Source: Williamwhitmania sp. (GTDB lineage: Bacteria; Bacteroidota; Bacteroidia; Bacteroidales; Williamwhitmaniaceae). From it: a DNA stretch of 40,069 nt. Numbering within the stretch: the stretch's first letter is position 1; the number at the start of each line of letters is the position of its first letter. Location: assembly GCA_035529935.1 (NCBI GenBank), contig DATKVT010000125.1:1-40069 (forward strand), written 5' to 3'. Both the position numbers and the translations under genes were made by a program. The notes beneath the pieces were generated by a model. The model did no database searches. It was not told where the DNA came from and worked only from the letters and a program-made list of their open reading frames with translations. This document shows, piece by piece, positions 25,848 through 32,882 of this stretch.

Positions 25848-25894
25848 TGACCATCGTGACCGATTGACAGAACTTTGCTCGCCATTTATTTTTG
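25848..25894 (+). promoter_or_regulatory. Promoter of the two-gene operon with repeated TGAC motifs
   Basis: TTG (25864-25866), 20 nt, then TATTTTTG (25887-25894) matches the Bacteroidota -33/-7 pattern. The expected start near 25900 leaves a leader of about 12 nt. TGACC at 25848 and 25857 and TGAC at 25865 are spaced 9 and 8 nt and overlap the -33, as an operator might. The divergent STAND gene starts at 25774. Confidence 0.5.
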
Positions 25895-25912
25895 TCACAC
25901 ATATTTGTAAAG

Positions 25913-26680
25913 ATGGAGAACGGGTTCTATAGTTGGTATGAAGATGTTTATAATCGCTGTGCGGAGCAAGGTGTTAATTGCTTGGGTGCATCGGAGCAAA
26001 ACAACTTTGGCCAACTAGCAACCTCCCTGTTTGCTGGAAAACTTTCTTCACCAATGGTGGTAATTCGAATGACCAAAGCCTATGACTTTTCATTTAATGG
26101 GGCTTGGCCACGGTCATTTAAGGCCTTTCTTTATCGGCAGCAGAATTACCATCAAATTTTGCATGATCTTTATGGTGATTATCTTAATCCATTACTAATT
26201 AAGGAGCATCGAAACCTCGTTTCCTTTCTGGATGGACAAGTAACGGGTGAACGGGCAAATGCGAATAAACTTTTAGGAAACAAGTTAGATCTACTCCTGC
26301 GAGTTATACTACCAGATGCAGAGAATGCAATGTTTCCACATTTAGTAAAGGATATAATCAGGGGCGTATTTTTGTGGCAGCGTACCTATTTGTTGATTTT
26401 AGGTTGCGACACATTAAGGAATATAACCAGTGCGGGAATGGAGGTTGAAATAGTTCATGAAAGGGCTATTCCGCTTGGTTCTGGTTCTATATTATTCAAA
26501 GTTGCTCGAATCAGCTGTATGGGAGAGAGATGGTTCGTACCCGTACTGCCCGATTTTTCGGAGTTAGACATACTCCCGGCGCAACTGTTCACTCTTCGAA
26601 AGCAAGTAAACTCAACGCTTGCCGACCTTGAAATGACCCACGCATCAAAAAGGCTGATAAAACAACTTATGAAATCCTAA
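25913..26680 (+). CDS. Unknown protein divergent from STAND NTPase
   Basis: 255 residues from the ATG at 25913; a TTG at 25892 would lie inside the promoter. No signal peptide, membrane helix or family that I recognise. N-terminal FYSWYEDVYNRCAEQGVNCLG, middle MVVIRMTKAYDFSFNGAWPRSFKAF, C-terminal half beta-rich (GMEVEIVHERAIPLGSGSILF) and a final helix. It is 18 nt upstream of the trypsin-fold gene and presumably co-expressed. A role in the STAND-linked module is inferred from position only. Confidence 0.82.
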   Translation: MENGFYSWYEDVYNRCAEQGVNCLGASEQNNFGQLATSLFAGKLSSPMVVIRMTKAYDFSFNGAWPRSFKAFLYRQQNYHQILHDLYGDYLNPLLIKEHRNLVSFLDGQVTGERANANKLLGNKLDLLLRVILPDAENAMFPHLVKDIIRGVFLWQRTYLLILGCDTLRNITSAGMEVEIVHERAIPLGSGSILFKVARISCMGERWFVPVLPDFSELDILPAQLFTLRKQVNSTLADLEMTHASKRLIKQLMKS

Positions 26681-26698
26681 CCCCTAACCCATATACCT

Positions 26699-27538
26699 AT
26701 GTTTGCAGAAGCCTCAAAAAAAAGCCGCAGCTCAGTTTGCAAGTTGCACTTTTATAACGACAAGGGAATAGTTGTTGATACTCTTAGTGGATTTAAGGTA
26801 AATAATTCGTTAGTAACTGCGGAGGAGGCTTTTTTCATCAAAAAAGCGGTGAGTGTAACCATTACTTTTTGCGGTGATACTTACCAAAGTATTCTGGCCA
26901 GCCTTGAAATTCCATACAAGGAGTTCGTAAGCAATTTTGGTATTGGCCTTCGAGGAAATGAGGAAGGATATGCAGTGTTTAATATTGACTTGCCTGAATT
27001 TGAGCATGTTCCAAGTTTAGCGTTTGACGAGAGTAGCGAGATACCGTTGGGTCATGAGTTGCTATTCCTAGGTTACCAAGAGGGATTGCCATGTCAAACC
27101 ATGAAAAAGGTATTTGTTTCTTCATCCTTTAAAAATGCATTTGGTCGCATGACCCTTGTTTTGGATGGAAACTTTGGTTACGGTAATTCTGGTGGACCAA
27201 TTATCGACCCACATACTGGAAAGGTTATTGGTATTGTTAATCGTAGAATTACTGCCTCAGCAAAGTACTTCGAGCGGTTGATCAATACAGTCAACGAGAA
27301 TATTAAAATGTTAAAAAAGATTGAAGGTCGATTTAGTATTGATGATGTTGACCCCATTCAAGTATTGGTAGTAAACCAAAACCAACTTAAACTATTAGCA
27401 AAAAACATTTATCTACATTCAAATAGTGCACAAGCCTTCGCTATTCTTCCTGAACCGTTGATTGGCTACTTTCAACGCTCGGAGGAGGACGTTAGCGTGA
27501 AGCAAAAAATCAAAATAACAGTTCTTGAAGAGATGTAA
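26699..27538 (+). CDS. Cytoplasmic trypsin-like protein with incomplete catalytic triad
   Basis: 279 residues, no signal peptide. The chymotrypsin-like core spans about residues 10-205. The nucleophile motif is intact (GNFGYGNSGGPII, Ser about 164), with the expected GKVIGIVNRR strand after it. The catalytic His region, normally TAAH, reads NSLVTAEEAFF, and the Asp region reads EEGYAVFNID where DxAVLxID is expected, so both His and Asp appear replaced. About 75 further residues (IDDVDPIQVLVVNQNQLKLL onward) form a C-terminal extension. It may be a pseudoprotease, or use other residues. It is the second gene of the operon facing the STAND NTPase. Confidence 0.82.
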   Translation: MFAEASKKSRSSVCKLHFYNDKGIVVDTLSGFKVNNSLVTAEEAFFIKKAVSVTITFCGDTYQSILASLEIPYKEFVSNFGIGLRGNEEGYAVFNIDLPEFEHVPSLAFDESSEIPLGHELLFLGYQEGLPCQTMKKVFVSSSFKNAFGRMTLVLDGNFGYGNSGGPIIDPHTGKVIGIVNRRITASAKYFERLINTVNENIKMLKKIEGRFSIDDVDPIQVLVVNQNQLKLLAKNIYLHSNSAQAFAILPEPLIGYFQRSEEDVSVKQKIKITVLEEM

Positions 27539-27545
27539 AGGCTTT

Positions 27546-27568
27546 AGCCCCCAAATGGGGGCTTTTTT
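27546..27568 (+). terminator. Terminator of the trypsin-fold operon
   Basis: AGCCCCC, loop AAAT, GGGGGCT, then TTTTTA, 8 nt after the stop. Confidence 0.92.
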
Positions 27569-27639
27569 ATTATGTTGACAAATAGTTTAAAATATGTTTT
27601 ATAGCTATGCACTCTATTAATGGTTTATGTTTTGATTGC

Positions 27640-27647
27640 TACATTTG
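27640..27647 (+). promoter_or_regulatory. -7 element of the aspartase gene
   Basis: TACATTTG fits TAnnTTTG and predicts a start near 27653. A GGAGGG ribosome site at 27667-27672 lies 7 nt before the ATG at 27680, which decides the start in favour of that ATG rather than the one at 27656. Confidence 0.55.
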
Positions 27648-27679
27648 CAGGATAAATGAAATTATTGGAGGGTTTAGCC

Positions 27680-29545
27680 ATGGAGATAAAACGAATTGAA
27701 GAATTTATTCGGGAGATTGAACTTTTTCGCGGTCTAACCGATGAAGAGTTTGCAATTCTTGCCCAGAAGGTGGTTGAGAAAAGCTACAAGGTGGGAGAAC
27801 TCCTTTTCCATGAAAATGGACGGAGGGAGGATATCTTTGTAATTAAAGAGGGCCGCGTGGAGTTGTTCAAAACCAATGCTTATGGTGTGGAAACGCGCTT
27901 GGCATATTTTGGAAAGGGTGACTTTTTGGGTGAAGGTTCTTGGGCCAGCGATTCACCACACTCAACTTCCTCAAGGGCGCTGGAACCTACCATAGTTTAT
28001 AGTATTAATCGGGATTTTTTCTCAAATAATGCTTCTACATCCCTTAAGATTTTTTCCAACATTGCCAGAGTTATCTCACGTCGGATGCGAAATGCAAATG
28101 TCCGCATGGTATCCTCTGCTGCACAATACGAGTCGGGGAGAACTCGCAGAGAACATGACCTTCTTGGTGAGAGAGATGTCCCATTTGAATATTACTACGG
28201 CGTTCAAACTTTGCGCGCTCTTGAAAATTTCAATATTAGCGGTGTTACACTAAACTTTTATCCAGCGTTGATCGAGGCACTTGCTAAGGTTAAGCAGGCA
28301 GCTGCATTAGCTAATAATGAGTTAGGACTAATGGAGGATGATGTTACCAAAGCCATTGTTCAAGCTTGCGAGGAAATTTGTGACGGGAAATATCACTACC
28401 ATTTTGTAGTGGATATGATTCAGGGAGGAGCAGGAACCTCTACCAATATGAATGCAAACGAGGTTATCGCTAACCGTGCGTTGGAAATACTGGGTCACGA
28501 AAAGGGCCAATACCAGTTTTGTCATCCCAATAATCACGTAAATCTTTCCCAATCGACAAACGACGCCTATCCAACTTCTGTTAAGATTGCACTCATCAGC
28601 AGTAATAAAAAGTTGGTGGAGGTTTTGAAACTTTTGATAGAATCATTTAGAAATAAGGCAACGGAATTTGCCCACATAATAAAAATGGGACGCACCCAGT
28701 TGCAGGATGCTGTTCCTATGACCCTGGGCCAAGGATTCGAGGCTTATGCAGTTACCCTATCTGAAGAAATTGAGCGTCTAGAACAAAATGTTAAGCTCTT
28801 TCTTGAGGTTAATATGGGCGCAACGGCAATAGGAACTGGCATAAATTCAGATCCCGACTACGCAGATATGGTAATTGCTCATCTCAGAACGGTTACTGGA
28901 TTGCCAATTGTCAACTCACCAAACCTTGTGGAGGCGACTCAAGATACTGGGGCTTTTATAATGTATTCGGCTGCAGTTAAGAGATTGGCTGTGAAGTTGA
29001 GTAAAATTTGCAACGACCTTCGACTACTTTCGTCCGGACCAAGAACAGGTATAAATGAAATAAATTTGCCTCCCATGCAGCCTGGCTCTTCTATCATGCC
29101 TGGCAAAGTAAATCCTGTGATTCCAGAAGTAGTAAACCAAATTGCCTTTAAGGTAATTGGTAACGACCTAACGGTTACTCTTGCAGCAGAAGCTGGTCAG
29201 CTGGAACTCAATGTTATGGAGCCGGTGATAGTGCAAAGCATTTTTGAAAGCATCGAAATGCTTAAGAATGGGATGATGACCCTTAAGTATCGCTGCATTG
29301 ATGGTATTACTGCTAACGAAGAGCGCTGCCGTGAGTTAGTTTACCACAGCATTGGACTGGTTACGGCACTTAACCCTTATCTGGGGTATGAAATTAGTAC
29401 TATGTTGGCCAAAGAGGCACTTGCTTCTAACCGAAGCGTGTATGAGTTAGTTTTGGAAAAAAATCTGATGTCGAAGGAAGAGTTGGATAATGTTCTTGCT
29501 CCTGAAAATATGATTAAACCGCGCAAGATGACTCCAAAGAAATAA
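27680..29545 (+). CDS. aspA: Aspartate ammonia-lyase fused to a cyclic-nucleotide-binding domain
   Basis: 621 residues. Residues 1-135 are a Crp-type beta-roll: LFRGLTDEEFAILAQ, REDIFVIKEGRVELF, YFGKGDFLGEGSW. Residues from about 150 to the end are a complete aspartase (family length about 470): TSTNMNANEVIANRA, SQSTNDAYPTS, MGRTQLQDAVPMTLG, and the fumarase/aspartase signature GSSIMPGKVNP near residue 468. The lyase deaminates aspartate to fumarate and ammonia, feeding fumarate respiration. In the phosphate-binding cassette of the beta-roll the Arg is offset from the CRP position, so the ligand may not be cAMP. The fused sensor suggests allosteric control. It is monocistronic, with its own promoter and terminator. 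Confidence 0.94.
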   Translation: MEIKRIEEFIREIELFRGLTDEEFAILAQKVVEKSYKVGELLFHENGRREDIFVIKEGRVELFKTNAYGVETRLAYFGKGDFLGEGSWASDSPHSTSSRALEPTIVYSINRDFFSNNASTSLKIFSNIARVISRRMRNANVRMVSSAAQYESGRTRREHDLLGERDVPFEYYYGVQTLRALENFNISGVTLNFYPALIEALAKVKQAAALANNELGLMEDDVTKAIVQACEEICDGKYHYHFVVDMIQGGAGTSTNMNANEVIANRALEILGHEKGQYQFCHPNNHVNLSQSTNDAYPTSVKIALISSNKKLVEVLKLLIESFRNKATEFAHIIKMGRTQLQDAVPMTLGQGFEAYAVTLSEEIERLEQNVKLFLEVNMGATAIGTGINSDPDYADMVIAHLRTVTGLPIVNSPNLVEATQDTGAFIMYSAAVKRLAVKLSKICNDLRLLSSGPRTGINEINLPPMQPGSSIMPGKVNPVIPEVVNQIAFKVIGNDLTVTLAAEAGQLELNVMEPVIVQSIFESIEMLKNGMMTLKYRCIDGITANEERCRELVYHSIGLVTALNPYLGYEISTMLAKEALASNRSVYELVLEKNLMSKEELDNVLAPENMIKPRKMTPKK

Positions 29546-29561
29546 AGATAACCTAATAAAC

Positions 29562-29597
29562 AAAAAATGGAGTGGCTTTTGCTACTCCATTTTTTTT
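29562..29597. terminator. Bidirectional terminator between aspA and xseB
   Basis: TGGAGTGGC, loop TTTT, GCTACTCCA flanked by A-run and T-run, so it can stop both convergent transcripts. It overlaps the xseB stop codon. Confidence 0.9.
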
Positions 29598-29799
29598 AGT
29601 CCTCGTCGAGCGATTCTACAATTTTCTTTACCTCATCCTCGGTATGGCGCAGCTTTTCTTTGCATAACTTGATTAAAAAAGCCACGCGGTCAACGTAGGC
29701 AGACAGCTCATCCACGTCGAGCTCGTCACTTTCCATTTTTGCCATAATCACTTCAATCTCGGCAACGGCCTCCTTATAGGTAATGTTCTTTTTGGTCAT
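29596..29799 (-). CDS. xseB: Exodeoxyribonuclease VII small subunit
   Basis: 67 residues, the usual length for XseB. ITYKEAVAEIEVIMAKMES and LDVDELSAYVDRVAFLIKLCKEKL correspond to the family's two-helix hairpin, in which several copies dock on each XseA chain. It is needed with XseA for degradation of single-stranded DNA in both directions. It starts 6 nt after the stop of a histidine kinase gene and is separated from xseA by two kinase genes, although the pair is usually adjacent. Confidence 0.95.
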   Translation of the reverse strand: MTKKNITYKEAVAEIEVIMAKMESDELDVDELSAYVDRVAFLIKLCKEKLRHTEDEVKKIVESLDED

Positions 29800-29805
29800 A
29801 ATGCC

Positions 29806-32580
29806 CTATTTATTTATTGGTAAAGTAAAGAAAAAAGTTGTTCCCTCACCTTGAGTGCTTGATACCCAAATTTCTCCACCTTGTTTTTCGATAAACTCCT
29901 TGCAAATAATTAGCCCAAGTCCGGTGCCCTCCTCTTCGTTGGTGCCCCTTGTAGTATAGTGAACATCTATCCTAAATAGTTTCTGTCTATCCTCTTCGCT
30001 CATTCCGATGCCTGAATCGGCTATGCTTACCTCAACCTGATCTGCTTTTTTTACTGTGGAAATGGCAACACGTCCGTTGGGTGGGGTAAATTTAATAGCG
30101 TTAGATATGAGGTTTCGGAGAACGGTATTTACCATTTCCCAATCGGCAAAAACTTGGTAACTTTCAATGGTTTCAACTTCAAGTGAAATACTCTTTGAAG
30201 CCGCATTCAGTTCCTGAAGGTTTATGTTTTGCGAGATGGCCTCGTTTATTGGGAAAGTGGTGGGGGTGAAAGGGATTTTTCCAGTTTGCGTTCTTGCCCA
30301 CTGGAGAAGATTCTCCAACAGCTTATATAGCCTTTGTGAGGCGTCGTTGATTGTTTGGCCATAGGATACAACCTCCTGAGTTGACAAGCTTGCCGCATTT
30401 TCTTTAAGAAGTTCACTAAATCCCATAAGAGCATTAAACGGGTTCTTGAGGTCATGTGCAATTATGGAGAAGAACTTGTCTTTTGTTTGGTTCAGAGTGA
30501 TGAGTTCTGACTCCGATTTTGCCAACTTTTCATTGGTGGAGTTCACCAAATCGAAGCGCTCTTGAAGCAGAACTGTCTTTTGCTTTTTTAGGCGATTAGC
30601 TCTCAGCAATACAAACCCAAACGCAATGAGAACAAGCGATATGCTCACTAAGAATATTCTAAGATACCTTTGTTGACGAAGTTCAGATTCTTGTAATAGA
30701 GCCTCTTTGCGCAAAATTTCAATTTCGTTCTCGATTTTCTGAATGTCCGATTTTTTTCGGTCAAGCTCCATGGTGAGCCTTGCATCCATTAACTCTTCAG
30801 AAGTCTTTGTTTTGGCAATACTATCCTGATATTGGGAAAAGGCAATGTAGTTGCTGAGAGCCTGCTTAAGGTCGTTATTCTTTAGGGAAAGGTTATACAG
30901 TGCAAAATAGGTGTTTTTTAGGTGTTCGAAATTTCGGGTAGCAATACCCAACACTAAGCTTGCCTTAAGTGCAGAATCAGCTTTACTGGTTAGATTTTGT
31001 GCAAGGTATATTTCACCAATCTTACGGTAGCACAACCCTTCTGCAAGTTTATTCCCCGTGACTTGGTTTATTTTTGATGCAATGTAGAAATTGGTCAACG
31101 CTTCATTACGCTTATTTTGAGCTAGATAAAAGTTGCCAAGGTTGTTTCTGACAATGGCAAGCCCCTTGTCATCACGGTTACTTTGATAAAGAATCAATGC
31201 TTTTGAAAAGTTGCTTTCGGCCTCACGATTGTTGCCTAGCATTTGGTAGGCCGTCGCAATGCTGTTGAGCGACCGAGCCTTCAATGTATTATCTTTTGCT
31301 TTTTCGCGGTAAGAGAGGGCCTTCTTATAGCTGTCTAAGGCTTCTTTATATCTTTTTACATCGAAGTATGCATTGCCTAGATGGGTGTATGCATCTCCAA
31401 TTTCGATGGAGGATCCAGACTGCAATCGTTCTTCTAATGCCTGGGAAAAGTAGTTAAGGGCTTTTCCATTAAGACCAAGGTTACGGTATAATAATCCAAT
31501 ACTTGTTAGGCTACTGGCAATCTCTGCCTTGTTTTTCATTTGCTGCCTTAGCTCCAGTGCTGAGAGATAGCTTTCAAGTGCGTCGGCGTATTCAGTTCTT
31601 TGCAAAAAGATGTTTCCACGTAGGGTGTATGTTTTAGCTAACCCAAGAGTGTCAAAGTTCTTCTCTCTAATGGAGAGTGCTGAATCAAGAAGTATTTGAG
31701 CTTTATTGCCTTGCTGTTTCTCCTTGAAGCAGAGAGCTAGATTTTCAAATAGCACTGCCTTTATGTCCGGCTGACCAGCCTCAGTTGGAATGGTTGTTAA
31801 TCCCATTCTATAGGCGGTAATGGCAGAGTCTTGTTGTCCAAACCTAAAATATATGCTCCCCTTTAGGTTAAGTGTAGTGGGTAACCATTGTGGTGCATGT
31901 TGTCTTGCCTCAGCAATAGCTTGTTCTATTGAGGTTATGGCATTGTTGAGTTGACCTAAATCTCTACTGCACAAGGCTTGATTAGCCAATCCACGAATGA
32001 TGATATTGTGGTTGTTTTGGGTATTACCTATTGTAGTGGCTTGAGAAAAGGCAACCATTGCCTTGGTGAAGTTGGCCTCGCTCCAGTACTCGCCTCCAAT
32101 TTGTAAAAGCACGTCGGCCTTCAGCGTGTCGTTTCCTGAAGACTTTGCTACCGAAAGAGCATCACCCAACTTGCTCATTGCTTTTTCACTTTCCCCTTGT
32201 TTTTGGAGGAAAACCCCATATTGCATCAGCGCAATTACCTGATAGGCTTTGTGTCCAATTTTTTTTGATTGTTTTATTGCTGTAGTATAGTCGTCAGTGG
32301 CCTCCTTGTTGTGTTCCAATTTGGCTTCCGATATCGCCCTCACAAGATGGAGCAATGTAGATGATTGGTCCGAATGAGTTGAGCTGGTTAACTTGAGGGT
32401 TGTGGTTTCAATTAGGGTGGCAGCCTTTTTTTGCGAAAAAGTTGAGTTTACATCTGTTATTCTGCCAAAAAGTGTTAGCAATGAATCACTTGTGCTTTTT
32501 TGCGCGCTAGCATTAAGTGATAGGCAAAGCATTAAGATTGCAAGACTTGAGATGAACGAGGATGGTAATCTTTTTTTCAT
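29806..32580 (-). CDS. TPR sensor histidine kinase
   Basis: 924 residues. Signal peptide (MKKRLPSSFISSLAILMLCL), then a periplasmic array of about ten or more TPR units (for example ALNYFSQALEERLQ, AYTHLGNAYFDVKRYKEALD), a coiled coil around residue 620 and one membrane segment near 638-660 (FLVSISLVLIAFGFVLLRA). The cytoplasmic kinase has H-box FFSIIAHDLKNPFNAL (His about 709), N-box NLISNAIKFTPPNG (about 828), DSGIGMS and GTGLGLIICKEF. No receiver domain is fused and no response regulator is adjacent. Periplasmic TPRs probably bind a partner protein. A paralogue lies upstream at 32883. Confidence 0.95.
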   Translation of the reverse strand: MKKRLPSSFISSLAILMLCLSLNASAQKSTSDSLLTLFGRITDVNSTFSQKKAATLIETTTLKLTSSTHSDQSSTLLHLVRAISEAKLEHNKEATDDYTTAIKQSKKIGHKAYQVIALMQYGVFLQKQGESEKAMSKLGDALSVAKSSGNDTLKADVLLQIGGEYWSEANFTKAMVAFSQATTIGNTQNNHNIIIRGLANQALCSRDLGQLNNAITSIEQAIAEARQHAPQWLPTTLNLKGSIYFRFGQQDSAITAYRMGLTTIPTEAGQPDIKAVLFENLALCFKEKQQGNKAQILLDSALSIREKNFDTLGLAKTYTLRGNIFLQRTEYADALESYLSALELRQQMKNKAEIASSLTSIGLLYRNLGLNGKALNYFSQALEERLQSGSSIEIGDAYTHLGNAYFDVKRYKEALDSYKKALSYREKAKDNTLKARSLNSIATAYQMLGNNREAESNFSKALILYQSNRDDKGLAIVRNNLGNFYLAQNKRNEALTNFYIASKINQVTGNKLAEGLCYRKIGEIYLAQNLTSKADSALKASLVLGIATRNFEHLKNTYFALYNLSLKNNDLKQALSNYIAFSQYQDSIAKTKTSEELMDARLTMELDRKKSDIQKIENEIEILRKEALLQESELRQQRYLRIFLVSISLVLIAFGFVLLRANRLKKQKTVLLQERFDLVNSTNEKLAKSESELITLNQTKDKFFSIIAHDLKNPFNALMGFSELLKENAASLSTQEVVSYGQTINDASQRLYKLLENLLQWARTQTGKIPFTPTTFPINEAISQNINLQELNAASKSISLEVETIESYQVFADWEMVNTVLRNLISNAIKFTPPNGRVAISTVKKADQVEVSIADSGIGMSEEDRQKLFRIDVHYTTRGTNEEEGTGLGLIICKEFIEKQGGEIWVSSTQGEGTTFFFTLPINK

Positions 32581-32625
32581 TTGGTTTGGCGTCGAATATT
32601 GCTGTCAGTTTTTCTAAATGATCAT

Positions 32626-32763
32626 TTACCTTCCTAGATGCTGGCTCCAATCTATGTCCAATCGCGAAATTGAATTCAAATACCTCATGATTCCATCGGC
32701 CTCAATCATAATGTTTTCCAGATAGGAGTTTTTGAAAGGTATTTCAATAGTTATTGCAAACAT
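32626..32763 (-). CDS. Possible small ORF between the two kinases
   Basis: 45 codons, MFAITIEIPFKN to DIDWSQHLGR then TAA, in the 302-bp gap between the two kinase genes. Reading frame is clean and the translation is amphipathic (YLENIMIEADGIMRYLNSI), but no convincing ribosome site is visible and no family is recognised. It may be a real small protein, a remnant, or chance. Nothing else was identified in the gap 32581-32882. Confidence 0.25.
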   Translation of the reverse strand: MFAITIEIPFKNSYLENIMIEADGIMRYLNSISRLDIDWSQHLGR

Positions 32764-32882
32764 TGTGTAGGCAATGTAAGGTGTTCAATACGATCAGAAT
32801 AAAATGATTTAAGATCATTAATCGTTGAAATATTGTCAATTTCTTAATATATGCAGGAGCCTTGAAAACAATAGATGCAGGG

